A DNA stretch of 64,000 nucleotides, taken from assembly GCA_015075625.1 (NCBI GenBank), contig JABTTZ010000002.1, positions 992,001 through 1,056,000 on the forward strand, read 5' to 3'. This DNA is from Anaerolineales bacterium (GTDB lineage: Bacteria; Chloroflexota; Anaerolineae; Aggregatilineales; UBA2796). Of the stretch, positions 25,664-36,252 are shown in pieces; position 1 is the first letter of the stretch, and every line of letters starts with the position of its first letter. Made by a program: the position numbers and the translations under genes. Under the pieces are notes generated by a model. It was not told where the DNA came from and made no database searches. It saw nothing but the letters and a program-made list of their open reading frames with translations.

Positions 25664-25927
25664 CTCCCGCATAGCGCTAGGCATTACCCACATCGTGGGG
25701 AGGGTGAGAAAGAGACCACGTATACGCAATATCTTGGAGGCGAGACCAGCCGCGCCAGAGGACGTTGACGCCGGGATTCCCCTCCCCTTTGCGTCCCATA
25801 AAACTGCTCCGCTAACCGCTTGGCAGGTGCCCTTTGACCCCATTTCCCTACGCCCTTTTTGCACTAGCCTACCCCATCTTTTGCACCCCCCCCCGATTTG
25901 TGGGTAATGCATAGCGCGTAGCGGGAG
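25664..25927. mobile_element. 264 bp element with ~30 bp terminal inverted repeats (MITE-like)
   Basis: Left end CTCCCGC-atagcgctag-GCATTACCCACA and the complement of the right end CTCCCGC-tacgcgctat-GCATTACCCACA match over about 30 bp with few differences, each followed inward by a C/G-rich run. The interior has no gene; its longest frame shows nothing familiar. It is a candidate non-autonomous element. No clear target duplication is seen. The remaining parts of this gap (25538-25663 and 25928-25994) show nothing else. Confidence 0.65.
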
Positions 25928-25994
25928 AGGGGCGAGGGAGTGATGTGAATCTGTGTGGTTGACGATGAGCCGCCTATCTGTGCATCATTCGGGT

Positions 25995-27200
25995 CTACCC
26001 CTGACGGCGGCTGTACCACCCCTTTAGGCGGCTGATCGCCTCGTCCAAACGATCATCGCTAACGCCGATACTGAAGCGGAGGTAGCCGCGTCCTGCCTCG
26101 CCATACATCGTCCCAGGTGTGATCGAGACGAGGGCGTTTTCGAGGGCATCATTGGTATATGCCTGATCGTCACCATCCTTCACGCGCACCCACACATACA
26201 GCGAGGCTGGCGTTTTGAACGGCTCTAGCCCAATCTCTGGGCAAACGGCAAGCAGTTTATCCCGCCGTGCCTGATAGATCGCATTGCGCTCGTTAACCCA
26301 CGATTCCGGGGTGTGGTTGAGCGCCGCCGCCCCCGCATCATAAATCGGACGGAAATGCCCGCTGTCGATGTTGCTTTTGATCACCAAAAGGGCATCAATG
26401 GCTTCTTTGTTCCCCACACAAGCGCCCAAGCGCCACCCCGCCATGTTGTGAAACTTCGAGAGCGACATAAATTCCACTGTACAGCTTTTGTCGGGGTCGG
26501 CTTGTAAAGCACTCACTGCACGGTAGCCATCAAAGACGACTTCGGCATAGGGGTTATCCGAACAGAGTAAGAGGTGATGTTCGCGGCAAAAGGCGACTAA
26601 TTCCTGATACACGCTGAGATCGGCAACTGCGCCCGTTGGGTTGTTGGGGTAATTCACCCACAGCACCTTTGCCTTAGAAAGGTTTGGGTTTCTCCGTAGC
26701 GCATCCAGATCGGGGAGGTAGCCCCGCGCCGGATCAAGCCGCATCAGGATAACATCCCCCCCTGCCATGATCGTCCCCATGCTGTAGGCGGGGTAGTTCA
26801 GGTCGGGGACAATGGCATAGTCGCCATGATCAACGTAGGCAAGGGTCAGGTTGATGATTCCCTCTTTCGAGCCGATCAGCGGCAGTATCTCAGTATATTC
26901 GTTAAGGGTGATCCCAAAGCGGCGCTGATAGTAATTTGCCACCGCTTCCCGAAAGACCTTATGCCCCCGATAGCTGCCATAACCATGTTTTGTCGGGTCT
27001 TGAACCGCCTCGCGGAGCGCCTCAATAACATGCGGTGGGGGGGGCATATCGGGGCTGCCTATGTCCACGCGGATCACATCTTTGCCGCTGGTGGTCATCT
27101 CGGCAATCTTTTGCCCCAAAATAGCGAAGCCATAAGGGGGCAAACGTCGCAGCCGGTCTGCAACAGGCGGAAGGGTACGAGTAGGGGTTGAGGAGGTCAT
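25995..27200 (-). CDS. PLP-dependent aminotransferase, LL-diaminopimelate aminotransferase-like
   Basis: 401-residue class I/II aminotransferase. It has [18 protein letters not shown] near residue 46, GSKEGI, the [11 protein letters not shown] segment, CSDNPYAEV, the PLP-binding lysine in [14 protein letters not shown] and the C-terminal arginine in YLRFSIGV. In Chloroflexota and plants close relatives act as LL-diaminopimelate aminotransferase in lysine and cell-wall synthesis; other members use aromatic or branched substrates, so the substrate is not certain. Its ATG overlaps the trmFO stop (ATGA), so the two are translationally coupled. Confidence 0.88.
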   Translation of the reverse strand: MTSSTPTRTLPPVADRLRRLPPYGFAILGQKIAEMTTSGKDVIRVDIGSPDMPPPPHVIEALREAVQDPTKHGYGSYRGHKVFREAVANYYQRRFGITLNEYTEILPLIGSKEGIINLTLAYVDHGDYAIVPDLNYPAYSMGTIMAGGDVILMRLDPARGYLPDLDALRRNPNLSKAKVLWVNYPNNPTGAVADLSVYQELVAFCREHHLLLCSDNPYAEVVFDGYRAVSALQADPDKSCTVEFMSLSKFHNMAGWRLGACVGNKEAIDALLVIKSNIDSGHFRPIYDAGAAALNHTPESWVNERNAIYQARRDKLLAVCPEIGLEPFKTPASLYVWVRVKDGDDQAYTNDALENALVSITPGTMYGEAGRGYLRFSIGVSDDRLDEAISRLKGWYSRRQG

Positions 27201-28534
27201 ACAAATGTCCTTAAACCTTTCAAAAGAGTCTCTAAATCGTCCATTGCCCGCGCCGTATAAGCGGCAGCGCGTTCACGTTTGCCGCGTGGCGGGTTTGCCA
27301 ACGGCGGTAGGATGCCATAATTCGCCTTCATCGGCTGGAAATCGTCCGGGACGGCGTGCGTCACGTAATGACAAAGCGCCCCCAACATTGTCGTTGGCGG
27401 CAGGACAAGTGGGGCGTCGCCATGCAGCACCCGCGCCGCATTGATCCCCGCCAACAGTCCCGTGCCGATGTTCCCAACGTAGCCTTCGATTCCCGTAATT
27501 TGTCCGGCGAAGAACAAATCGTCTCGCGTCTTGTATTGGAGCGTCGGGCGCAGCAGGGTGGGTGCGTTGATGAATGTGTTGCGATGCATCTGCCCATGAC
27601 GCAAAATCTCGGCGTTTTCTAAACCGGGGATCAGCCTGAAAACGCGCTCTTGTTCGCCCCACTTCAGGTTGGTTTGGAAACCAACTATATTGTAGAGCGA
27701 TCCACTCAGGTTATCTTGCCGTAATTGGACAATGGCGTAGGGGCGTTTTCCCGTGCGCGGATCGCACAGTCCAACAGGGCGCATCGGACCAAAAGCGAGT
27801 GAATCGCGTCCACGCTTAGCGATTTGCTCTATAGGCAAGCACCCCTCGAAAAATTTAGGGTCTTCCCGCTCAAAATCATGCAAGGGATAGGTTTCTGCCC
27901 CCAAAAGGGCATCAACAAACGTTTCGTACTCTCCCCTTGTCAGCGCACAGTTGATATAATCACCATCCTCAGCACTTCCCCGATCATAACGGCTGGCGCG
28001 GAAGGCGATGCGTAGGTCGATACTCTCCAATGCCACAATGGGCGAGAGTGCATCGTAGAAATACAGGTATTCTTGCCCAATCAGCCGCGCAATATCCGCC
28101 GCCAGCGTTTCCGCCGTCAGCGGACCAGAGGCAATCACACAGGGACTCGTCGGAATCGCCAGCACTTCCTCCCGCCGAATGGTGATGTTCGGGTGGGTTT
28201 CTAGTGCGGCGAGGACACCTGCTGCAAATACCTCGCGGTCAACGGCTAAGGCGCCTCCCGCTGGTACAGAGGCATCCGCCGCACAGCGTAACAGCAGCGA
28301 GTCAAACGCCCGCAGTTCGTTCTTCAGCAAACCGGGGGCGCGATCCGGCAGATCAGAGCCAAGTGAGTTGGAACAGACCAGTTCGGCAAGGTCGCCCGTG
28401 CGATGGGCGGGGGTCGTTTTCACCGGACGCATTTCGTAAAGCGTCACGCGGACGCCCCGTTGGGCAGCTTGGTAGGCGGCTTCTGTGCCAGCCAGCCCCC
28501 CACCAACAACGATCAATTCAGGTAGAACAGGCAT
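27197..28534 (-). CDS. trmFO: Folate/FAD-dependent tRNA (uracil-54-C5)-methyltransferase
   Basis: 445-residue flavoprotein that methylates U54 in the T loop of tRNA, using methylene-tetrahydrofolate. It starts with the dinucleotide fold [19 protein letters not shown], has [10 protein letters not shown] and [12 protein letters not shown] near residue 50, the [19 protein letters not shown] block near 260, [24 protein letters not shown], and the FAD-binding [28 protein letters not shown] near 345. These are all TrmFO features. Divergent from asnB and overlapping the aminotransferase gene by 4 bp. Confidence 0.97.
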   Translation of the reverse strand: MPVLPELIVVGGGLAGTEAAYQAAQRGVRVTLYEMRPVKTTPAHRTGDLAELVCSNSLGSDLPDRAPGLLKNELRAFDSLLLRCAADASVPAGGALAVDREVFAAGVLAALETHPNITIRREEVLAIPTSPCVIASGPLTAETLAADIARLIGQEYLYFYDALSPIVALESIDLRIAFRASRYDRGSAEDGDYINCALTRGEYETFVDALLGAETYPLHDFEREDPKFFEGCLPIEQIAKRGRDSLAFGPMRPVGLCDPRTGKRPYAIVQLRQDNLSGSLYNIVGFQTNLKWGEQERVFRLIPGLENAEILRHGQMHRNTFINAPTLLRPTLQYKTRDDLFFAGQITGIEGYVGNIGTGLLAGINAARVLHGDAPLVLPPTTMLGALCHYVTHAVPDDFQPMKANYGILPPLANPPRGKRERAAAYTARAMDDLETLLKGLRTFV

Positions 28535-28599
28535 GGATTTTGTGCATTGTGAACAACAGGTAAGTCATTGTAGCCCGCTTGCGGGAGGATTTCTAGATC

Positions 28600-30558
28600 A
28601 TGTGCGGCATTTTTGGACATCTCAGCCCCTCTGGGGGAGATGTGGCGCTTGTCGAACGCATGGCGGCTGCCCTTGCCCATCGGGGACCGGACGGCTTTAG
28701 CACCCACCATGATAGGGAACTCGCCTTTGGCGCTGGACGCTTAGCAATCATTGACCTCAGCGCTCCATCGGGTGTCCTTTTTAATGAGGATTGTCAGGTC
28801 GCTGTCGTTTTTAACGGGGAAATCTATAACCACAAAACGCTACGCCAGCGCCTTGTGGCAGAAGGGCATCACTTCACCACCCAAACGGATACCGAGGTGA
28901 TTGTTCATGGTTACGAAGAATGGGGTGTGCGCATCCTTGACGAACTGCACGGGATGTTTGCCATTGGCGTTTGGGATGGGCGGGCGCGACGCTTGCTTTT
29001 GGCGCGGGATCGCTTAGGCGAGAAGCCGCTCTATTATGCCCAACATGGCGAGGACTTTCTCTTTGCCTCGGAGATTAAGGCGATCCTTGAACAGCCTACC
29101 TTCCCTCGCCGTGTAAATCACACAAGTCTTCCTGTCCTCTTGGCACTAGGGTATGTCCCCCCACCAGAAACTATGTTTGAGGGGGTGAAGAAGCTCGCCC
29201 CAGGCGAGTGGCTGACCTGGCAGGCAGGCACGATTGAAACAGGGCGCTATTTCATTCCCACAATGACTCTGAATCCCCCCCCTCAACAGGCGTATCCCCA
29301 TGCGGTGAACGCCCTCCGCCAAGACCTGTTTCGTGCTGTTGAATCGCGCTTGATGTCCGATGTGCCTTTGGGGGCGTTTCTCAGTGGGGGGGTCGATTCG
29401 ACGGCGGTGGTCGGGATCATGGCAAAGCTCACTGGGCAGCCTGTCAAAACCTTCACCGTTGGCTATGGCGCTTTGGCGGGCGCGGCGGATAACGCCAAAC
29501 TAGACGCCAAATTCAACGCCGATGCCCGCTATGCAGCAGCGGCGGCGGCACACTACAAAACCGATCACGAGACGATTCAGATTCGCCAAGATGATCACCT
29601 TGCCTGGCTTTTGCCGCGCCTTGTTTATGCTATGGACGAACCGCTGGCGCAGCCTGGGATCATCCTGACCGCATATGTGGCGGCTCTGGCACGGCAGCGC
29701 GGCGTTCCTGTGCTGCTCTCAGGCGATGCGGGTGATGAACTCTTTGCCGGCTATCCCTCCTACCGTGCCGATCAGCTTTTGGGGCGCTACCTACGCATTC
29801 CGGCATTTCTTCGCAATCGAATTCTGAATCCGCTCTTCAAACGTCTCCCAAAGCGTTTTGAGTTGCTCCGCAAGGTGGCGGCGAAAGCATCGGCAAGTGA
29901 TCCGCTCTCTCGGTTTCTTGCTTGGAATCGAAACATCGACCCTGCACGCTTTCCCGACTTGCTTAGTGACCCCTCTGCTACAGCACGGGCAACCACCGCC
30001 TTGAGAGACATCTTGCTGCCGATTCTAAATACCCCCCAAACGCCCTATTTTACAGATCGCCTTGCCTATGCCGGGCTGCGTCTGTGGCTGGCGGAAGATA
30101 GCAATATGCGCGTGGATAAAATGGCGATGGCGATGTCCATAGAGGCACGCGCCCCGCTGGAAGACCACCGCCTACTGGCAGGCGCCTTCCAACTCCCGCT
30201 CTCCTACAAACTGCGGGGGGGAGATTTTAAGCGCGTTTTCAAAGATGCTGTGCGCGATCTCGTCCCAGAATCGATCCTGACACGCAGCAAGTTTGGCTTT
30301 TTCCCACCGGCGTCTGAGTGGCTGCGGACGATCCTTCGCCCCCTCGTGGAGCGTTGGCTTTCGCCCGACTATGTCCGGGCGGCAGGGATGGTTGACCCCG
30401 ATGCAGTGGCGCGAATTGTCCGTGCGCATGTGGAGGATCGCCACTACGAACTATGGGCGGTGTGGACTCTGCTGGTGCTGCATCTTTGGCACGCTTTGTA
30501 CATCAGCGGGGCGCTGACACTCACGGGGAAACTTTCGGCGGCGGATGTGACTGCCTGA
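28600..30558 (+). CDS. asnB: Asparagine synthase (glutamine-hydrolysing)
   Basis: 652-residue two-domain amidotransferase. The glutaminase domain (1-210) starts MCGIFGH, so Cys2 is the nucleophile after Met removal; RGPDG and FNGEIYNH follow. The synthetase domain has the ATP pyrophosphatase loop FLSGGVDSTAVVG (~262), VLLSGDAGDELFAGY (~372) and KMAMAMSIEARAPLEDH (~508). Lengths fit AsnB type enzymes, some of which act on peptides or cell-wall glutamate instead of free aspartate. GGAGG precedes the ATG by 11 bp. Confidence 0.95.
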   Translation: MCGIFGHLSPSGGDVALVERMAAALAHRGPDGFSTHHDRELAFGAGRLAIIDLSAPSGVLFNEDCQVAVVFNGEIYNHKTLRQRLVAEGHHFTTQTDTEVIVHGYEEWGVRILDELHGMFAIGVWDGRARRLLLARDRLGEKPLYYAQHGEDFLFASEIKAILEQPTFPRRVNHTSLPVLLALGYVPPPETMFEGVKKLAPGEWLTWQAGTIETGRYFIPTMTLNPPPQQAYPHAVNALRQDLFRAVESRLMSDVPLGAFLSGGVDSTAVVGIMAKLTGQPVKTFTVGYGALAGAADNAKLDAKFNADARYAAAAAAHYKTDHETIQIRQDDHLAWLLPRLVYAMDEPLAQPGIILTAYVAALARQRGVPVLLSGDAGDELFAGYPSYRADQLLGRYLRIPAFLRNRILNPLFKRLPKRFELLRKVAAKASASDPLSRFLAWNRNIDPARFPDLLSDPSATARATTALRDILLPILNTPQTPYFTDRLAYAGLRLWLAEDSNMRVDKMAMAMSIEARAPLEDHRLLAGAFQLPLSYKLRGGDFKRVFKDAVRDLVPESILTRSKFGFFPPASEWLRTILRPLVERWLSPDYVRAAGMVDPDAVARIVRAHVEDRHYELWAVWTLLVLHLWHALYISGALTLTGKLSAADVTA

Positions 30559-30660
30559 AACGCTGTAGGAATGATTTATAACGTACCTACAAATTCGGGG
30601 TTAGCTTGTAATCAAGGCATTGAGGACAAACACACCTTGCTTGGCAACGATGTCTTTTCC

Positions 30661-30725
30661 TAAGGGTTGCCCCTAAGGGCAACACCCCCAGAAATGCGTG
30701 GGGCGCACCGGTTTGGCACGCCCCA
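30661..30725. terminator. Two hairpins between asnB and the RND gene
   Basis: GTTGCCC/GGGCAAC (30666-30683) and TGGGGCG/CGCCCCA (30699-30725) lie between the convergent ends of asnB and the RND gene. Neither is followed by a T tract. They may serve as a shared transcription boundary. Confidence 0.4.
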
Positions 30726-30740
30726 ACAAAACCAGCGCGG

Positions 30741-33700
30741 TTAATCCCCAGCCGGAGCAGGTGCGGGTTTTTCTTTCCCACCACCCAACAGCCGCTGTTG
30801 GAAACCACTAAACAGGCTGTACAACACCGGAATGACGACAAGGGTCAGTAGGGTTGAACTGAACAACCCACCAATGACCACCGTCCCCAGTTCGGCAGCG
30901 ATGATCGCCCCTTCCGATAAGCCAATCGCCAATGGCAGCAAGGCAAACATGGTGGCAATCGCCGTCATGAGAATCGGGCGCAGACGAGTCCGCGCCCCTT
31001 CGATCAGCGCCTCGCGCAGGGGAAGGTGTTTTTCCTTCCGGTTTTGCTGAACGCGATCAATCATCACGATGGCATTTGTCACGACGATGCCGATCAGCAT
31101 CAGCAAGCCGATCAGCGCCGAGATGCCGACGACTCGATTGGTCACCCACAAGCCCACCGCCGCACCCACCACCGCTAACGGCAGGGTGAACAGGATGGTG
31201 AAGGGGTGAATGAGCGACCCAAAGGTCAAAACCATAACGATATATACGGCGGCAATGGCAACGCCCATCGCTGAGAATGTCTGGACAAAGCCTTCCGTCT
31301 GTTGGCGGCTTTGGAAGCCCTGATCGACAGTGATCGTCTCTGGCAGGTTGGGGATGTCCTTCGCCGCTTTGATGGCAAGGGCAGTCACGCCGAGCGTGTC
31401 GGTCACTTCCAACTCAGCGGTGTATTTTGCCGCCGCCTTGCGCTCAATGCGCAGGTAGGAGGTGGCATCGCCCACAAGGTCGAGGGTGCTGCTGACATTG
31501 GCTAAGCCCGGCACGGCGGCAAGTGTCGCCTTGATCGTCTCGTTGACCGCCTTCAAATCGGCTTCGGGACCACTGGCGACAACATTGAACCCGCCAAAGC
31601 CTTGTTCGCTGATTGAGGCGCGAGAGACGGTGACATTTTTCTCACCGAAAATCGCCGCCGCCTTTTCGCGGACTTCTCTCGTCAACAGGTCGAGTTCTTC
31701 GCCCTTCGCCTCAATTGCCAAAACCATTTGCCCGGCTGAGCCGTTCACCGACGATGCGCCGCCGAGAAGGGCTGCAATATCGCCAAACCCGCCGCCCGAA
31801 CCAATCGTCGTTTGGTAGCGGGTGATGCCTCCACCGGAGTTTATTTTTTCAGCGATGAAGGCTTCCATTTCACGGGTGAGGGCATCCGTCTCGGCAATTT
31901 GCGTGCCGGGCGGCATGGCAATGGTGATGCTGATTTGCGGCTCACCAAAGGAGGGGAGGAACGTCTGCGGGCGGCTAGCAAAAATCGCCATACCCACGAC
32001 GAAGGTCACTGCCGCCACAGCCAAGACAAGCGCCCGCTTGTTCAGCGCCCATTCCAGCACTCCGTGATAGAGCGATTCGAGCCGTCCCTCTTTTTCCTCT
32101 GGAAGTTTATTGGGCGGGATAAAGAGGTAAGCGAGGACGGGGATCAAGGTGATCGCCACGATGAACGACGCGGCAAGGGAGTAGGTCACTGCCAACCCAA
32201 AGGGGAGGAAGAACTCTCCAACAATGCCCCCTGTCAAGCCGATAGGCAAGAAGACGACAATCGTTGTCAGGGTTGCAGCGAAGATCGCCACGCTGACATC
32301 CCGCGTCCCTTTGATCACGGCTTCCTTGCGATCCATCCCTTTTTGCAACTGACGGTAGATGTTTTCCAACACGACAATCGAGTCGTCCACGACGCGCCCA
32401 ATTGCTACCGTCAAGCCCGAAAGGGTCATGATGTTCAGCGTGATCCCGTTGGGGAACAGGCGCAAGAGGAACGTCCGAATTCCCTCTGGAAGCGTACTCT
32501 GGGTGAGCAGATTATGGGCGCTCCCCGGCAAGTAGCGCATGAGGATGAAGGCGATTGCCAACGAGGTTGGGATGGAGACTGCCGTCACAATCGTTGAGCG
32601 GACGCTGAAGTTCAGGAAGATCAGGATCACAATGACTGCCATGATCCCGCCTAAGCCACCCTCACGGGCGACACCGCTGATTGATTCTTCAATGAAACTC
32701 GCCTGTTCAAAAGTCGGCGTGATCTTGATCTCAGGATTCGCCGCCATGAGTTTTTTGAAGACTTCATCTGCCGCGTGGAAGACGCGCACAGTGTTCGCCT
32801 CGGTCTCTTTGGACACGGAGATGATCAGGCTGGTGTTCCCATTGGCGCGAGTGACGTTGTTCGTCGCCGTGTAGACCGGTCCGCCGTTCACACGGGCGCG
32901 TACTGCTGCCGGAAGCTGCTCAATAACCTCTGGAGCAAGGAGCGCCAGTGTTGATGTGCCGAGCGTCTCGAAAAACTTCGGGTCGCGGTTGTTCAGATAG
33001 AGCAGCAAATCGGCGGGCAAGTCCTTCATGAGCGATGCCGCACCCGGGGAGGCAGCCGCTTGGTTGAAGAACGCGCCAGGGTTGCCAAAAGGCGGCTTAA
33101 AGAGGTCGTTGGCTGATTTGATCTTGAAGCCGAAACTAGTCAGGGCGATGACCCAACTTTCCGGCATGTCCGGCGCGTTGGGATCATCAGCAATAACGGG
33201 GGTATTTCCCGCTTGGGAGGCAGCCAACGCCTCGGCTGCGGTGGGCGTTTCGCCCTTCGCAATCTTCGTCAGGGCGTCTGCCTGATCAGTTGGGTAGTTG
33301 GCGGCTGTTGCCAGAAGCGTGGGGCGTGAGAAAAACGCCCACCATGCGGGATTGAGTGTTTTTAGAAAGGTTGGCTCAAGCGTTTCGATATAGGCAATCG
33401 ATTCGGGCAGAAGGCTGTCACCGAGGCGCGTCAAGAAGGGACGCCATGACTCCGATGCCCCTAACCCCTCATAAGTTTTGTTCAAGAAGGACGCAACACC
33501 ACCAATGCCTTCTGCTGTGGTGAAATCGCTGAAGGTTTTGATATTCAGCGCCCTGATTGCCTCTTGCCCCAAGAGGGGAGTCCATGCGCCTTGACTCAGG
33601 ATGGACGAGCCGACCAATTTCAATGCCTCTGGGGAAAGCGACTTGGTAAAGTCGGGCTGCGCCGCCCGCACATAGGTTGACACCTCAACGGGCAGGCTGA

Positions 33701-34931
33701 GCAGTTCAGGGGAATTTGGGTTCAGTTCAGCGATCTGATTCAGCAGGGTGGCGGCGGAAAGGGTTTCACCCTTCTCGTTCGTCGCGGACAGAAGATCGTT
33801 GGCGTCGTCAAATTTCGCCACCGTCGCGAATTTATCTTTCAATTGAACGGGGAGCGGGTTGATCAGCGAAAGCGGACCAATGCCCACCCGCCGCCAATTC
33901 ATGGGCAGCTCGGGAGCGGTTCTTGCCGGGTCTGTGCCGCCGCTGGTCGTGCCACCCTCTGAACCAGAGGGGACAGGCGTTGGCGGGGTTGTCTTTCCGG
34001 GTGTTTCTCCCGCTGCCCGCTCAGCAGCAATCGCTTTCATGGCAGCGGCGATCACTTCATCAGGGATGGACTCGCCACCGCTGACGCCGATATTTGCCAC
34101 TCCGTCTTTTGCCTTGAGTTCAGGGACAAGTTGTTCGTTGACAAATGTACGGAGGTCTTCGGTGGAGAGTGTGCTGCTAGAAACGCTGGCAGTGACGACG
34201 GGCAGGGCGCTCAGGTTAAAGGTGAGCAAACGCGGCACGCCGACCAAATTCCCTTGCGCGTCCTTCTCCCCAAGTCGCCACGCATCGGGAAGTTCAACAG
34301 CGGCACGGGTGGTTGTTTTTCCCAAAACATTACCACTGATCGCCTCAACCGCAAGGGCATCCAGCGTCACAAAGTCCACTACCCCGCCCGCCTTTAGGTA
34401 CAGGTCAAGTCCGGCTTGGCGAACAGCAGGGTTCATGGCAAGCAAATGAGCGCTCTCAAAGTGTTTGAACATGGAAGGCGCACGTCCAACGACCTTTGTC
34501 ATGATTTCAAGAGTCAGATCGTCTGTCGTTTTCAAACCGAGCGGCACGCCATCCGCCACCACCTTATCAATTGCCGCTTGAATCCCCTCGCGGACAGCGT
34601 TTTGGTTAGGGGTGTATTCATTTTGAGCGGTGATGAAAGCAATCGGTGAGACGGTGGTTGATTCCAAACCGGCAGCAAAAATGTGCGGAATCTTGACGAT
34701 TTCGTCTTCTAAGGGGATGGTGACGAGATCGCGCAGGTCTTCGCTGCTGGCGCCGGGGCGTACGGTAATGATAAAGGTTTGAGGGAATTCGATGTTGGGC
34801 AGCAGTTCTTGGTTAAGCTGTGCGGCGGCATAAACCCCTAAGACCAAAAAGGCAATAGTGAAGGCTATCGTAATCCACTGGAAACGAATCGATAGCCGAG
34901 TGATGGCGGTGAAAAATCGGCGGAGAATCAA
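30741..34931 (-). CDS. RND-superfamily efflux transporter with a repeat-bearing insert
   Basis: 1396 residues against ~1050 for AcrB-type pumps. TM1 is near residues 18-40, TM2 only near 760, so the first extracytoplasmic loop is about 720 residues instead of ~300. The loop has a Thr/Pro/Ser/Gly linker at ~307-337, then ~350 extra residues with three related units (LP-x5-Y-x5-6-P-F-x3-L). After it the porter sequence resumes at VYTATNNVTRANGNTSLIISVSKETEANT. TM4 retains the proton-relay pair in GRVVDDSIVVLENI. No adaptor or outer-membrane channel gene is present. The start is TTG with AGGAGG 7 bp upstream. The transported substrate is unknown. Confidence 0.92.
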   Translation of the reverse strand: MILRRFFTAITRLSIRFQWITIAFTIAFLVLGVYAAAQLNQELLPNIEFPQTFIITVRPGASSEDLRDLVTIPLEDEIVKIPHIFAAGLESTTVSPIAFITAQNEYTPNQNAVREGIQAAIDKVVADGVPLGLKTTDDLTLEIMTKVVGRAPSMFKHFESAHLLAMNPAVRQAGLDLYLKAGGVVDFVTLDALAVEAISGNVLGKTTTRAAVELPDAWRLGEKDAQGNLVGVPRLLTFNLSALPVVTASVSSSTLSTEDLRTFVNEQLVPELKAKDGVANIGVSGGESIPDEVIAAAMKAIAAERAAGETPGKTTPPTPVPSGSEGGTTSGGTDPARTAPELPMNWRRVGIGPLSLINPLPVQLKDKFATVAKFDDANDLLSATNEKGETLSAATLLNQIAELNPNSPELLSLPVEVSTYVRAAQPDFTKSLSPEALKLVGSSILSQGAWTPLLGQEAIRALNIKTFSDFTTAEGIGGVASFLNKTYEGLGASESWRPFLTRLGDSLLPESIAYIETLEPTFLKTLNPAWWAFFSRPTLLATAANYPTDQADALTKIAKGETPTAAEALAASQAGNTPVIADDPNAPDMPESWVIALTSFGFKIKSANDLFKPPFGNPGAFFNQAAASPGAASLMKDLPADLLLYLNNRDPKFFETLGTSTLALLAPEVIEQLPAAVRARVNGGPVYTATNNVTRANGNTSLIISVSKETEANTVRVFHAADEVFKKLMAANPEIKITPTFEQASFIEESISGVAREGGLGGIMAVIVILIFLNFSVRSTIVTAVSIPTSLAIAFILMRYLPGSAHNLLTQSTLPEGIRTFLLRLFPNGITLNIMTLSGLTVAIGRVVDDSIVVLENIYRQLQKGMDRKEAVIKGTRDVSVAIFAATLTTIVVFLPIGLTGGIVGEFFLPFGLAVTYSLAASFIVAITLIPVLAYLFIPPNKLPEEKEGRLESLYHGVLEWALNKRALVLAVAAVTFVVGMAIFASRPQTFLPSFGEPQISITIAMPPGTQIAETDALTREMEAFIAEKINSGGGITRYQTTIGSGGGFGDIAALLGGASSVNGSAGQMVLAIEAKGEELDLLTREVREKAAAIFGEKNVTVSRASISEQGFGGFNVVASGPEADLKAVNETIKATLAAVPGLANVSSTLDLVGDATSYLRIERKAAAKYTAELEVTDTLGVTALAIKAAKDIPNLPETITVDQGFQSRQQTEGFVQTFSAMGVAIAAVYIVMVLTFGSLIHPFTILFTLPLAVVGAAVGLWVTNRVVGISALIGLLMLIGIVVTNAIVMIDRVQQNRKEKHLPLREALIEGARTRLRPILMTAIATMFALLPLAIGLSEGAIIAAELGTVVIGGLFSSTLLTLVVIPVLYSLFSGFQQRLLGGGKEKPAPAPAGD

Positions 34932-35048
34932 GGAACGTCCTCCTGTATGGTCAGGGCAATGGTGAGACAGTGTTCTGTACGCAGAAAATCAAGAAATGGT
35001 TGCGAAAAGAACGCAACAAGTCCATTTTAGGGGTGTTGGGCGATTGTG

Positions 35049-35546
35049 TCAACTATCACAAACGAGGTGGGGAGGGGCAGTCCATCGCAAATAGATCACA
35101 GGTTCTGCGCCTTGCCCTAGATCGAGGTCAATAAGGCGATCATCGACAAACCCCAAGCGGCGGTAAAGGGCTAACGCGCCACTGTTATGCAGCACTGCCC
35201 CGATTTCAATGATCACCTCGTCCCACTCCTGAGCAATGGCAAGAAGGTGGCGGATCATCGCCGTGCCAATGCCCTGCCGACGGTAGGCTTCAGCGACAAT
35301 CAGATCGCTGATCTCGGCAACCCGCGCCCAACCGAGCAGTTGCCCATAGCCAACAACATGCCCATCAACACAAGCAGCAACGGCATAGCCCCGCCCCCTT
35401 CCCGAAAAGCGTGCCACACGCTGGAGCATCTCGCCAACCTTGTGGATGCTCCAAGACGACCAACACCTTTCTTGAAGTGCCTCGGCATCACCGGGCGTGG
35501 CGGGGCGGAGGCTTAGGACGCCAACGGTCTGCGGTAAAGCGGACAT
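35049..35546 (-). CDS. GNAT family N-acetyltransferase
   Basis: 165-residue acyltransferase. The acetyl-CoA site is visible in ISDLIVAEAYRRQGIGTAMIRHLLAIAQEW (motif A, R-x2-G-x-G/A) near residue 87, followed by the IEIGAVLHNSGALALYRRLGFVDD motif near 115. The substrate cannot be told. ATG 35546 is chosen because it lies just past the lepB stop and begins the conserved N-terminus; upstream in-frame ATGs would overlap lepB. It is probably the last gene of a flp-lepB-GNAT run. Confidence 0.88.
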   Translation of the reverse strand: MSALPQTVGVLSLRPATPGDAEALQERCWSSWSIHKVGEMLQRVARFSGRGRGYAVAACVDGHVVGYGQLLGWARVAEISDLIVAEAYRRQGIGTAMIRHLLAIAQEWDEVIIEIGAVLHNSGALALYRRLGFVDDRLIDLDLGQGAEPVIYLRWTAPPHLVCDS

Positions 35547-35553
35547 GAGACTC

Positions 35554-36252
35554 TCATCCGTTGAAATCATCGGGGATGCGTAGATCGTCGGGTAGGGGTG
35601 TGGGCGACCCAAACGGCGGGCGGGGTAAGATGGTGGGGGAAGGCATCGGCGTGTACTCTTTGTTCACAGGGATGTTCCCATAACCTGGGTGGTGAAAGAT
35701 GGTGAACTTTTGAAGTGGGAAGTAACGTACCCACGCCTGCCCAACAATCAACGTTCGCTTCACCGGACCGAAATTATGAGAATCATAACTGTTGCTGCGG
35801 TTGTCACCGAGGATGAAGTATTCATCATCTTTCAGAATCCACGTCCCGTTGCACTGGCAAAAATTATTAACGTAGGGTTCTTCAAGGATTGTCCCATTGA
35901 TATAGACGCGCCCATCACGGATTTCGACAATTTCACTGGGCAAGCCAATGACACGCTTGATCAGATCGTCACTGCTGCTGCTGCGGGGGTTATGGAGGAC
36001 GATTACATCCCCTCGCTGCGGGCTGTTGAAAAAATATGCCGCCCGATTCACAATGACCAAATCGCCCGTATAGAAATTGGGCTGCATACTTGGTCCATCT
36101 ACAACAGCACGCGCAGTCATCAGGTTAATCGGGGTGTAGGTGATCACGATCAAGAGGATAATCTCCACAACATCCCGCAGCAAACGGCGCTTGCTCAAAA
36201 GGCGCGGGCGCTTGGACGCAGGTGGAATGGAAGATTCGGGTGTCATATCCAT
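35554..36252 (-). CDS. lepB: Signal peptidase I
   Basis: 232-residue membrane serine protease that removes signal peptides at the outer face of the membrane. One helix (DVVEIILLIVITYTPINLMTA, residues ~27-47) anchors it. The catalytic Ser lies in VDGPSMQPNFYTGD, the general-base Lys in DDLIKRVIGLPSE, and the conserved GDNRSNSYDSHNFG follows at ~147. The C-terminal ~35 residues are a Pro-rich tail (PSPTILPRPPFGSPTPLPDD), which is longer than usual. It follows a Flp pilin gene on the same strand. Confidence 0.96.
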   Translation of the reverse strand: MDMTPESSIPPASKRPRLLSKRRLLRDVVEIILLIVITYTPINLMTARAVVDGPSMQPNFYTGDLVIVNRAAYFFNSPQRGDVIVLHNPRSSSSDDLIKRVIGLPSEIVEIRDGRVYINGTILEEPYVNNFCQCNGTWILKDDEYFILGDNRSNSYDSHNFGPVKRTLIVGQAWVRYFPLQKFTIFHHPGYGNIPVNKEYTPMPSPTILPRPPFGSPTPLPDDLRIPDDFNG

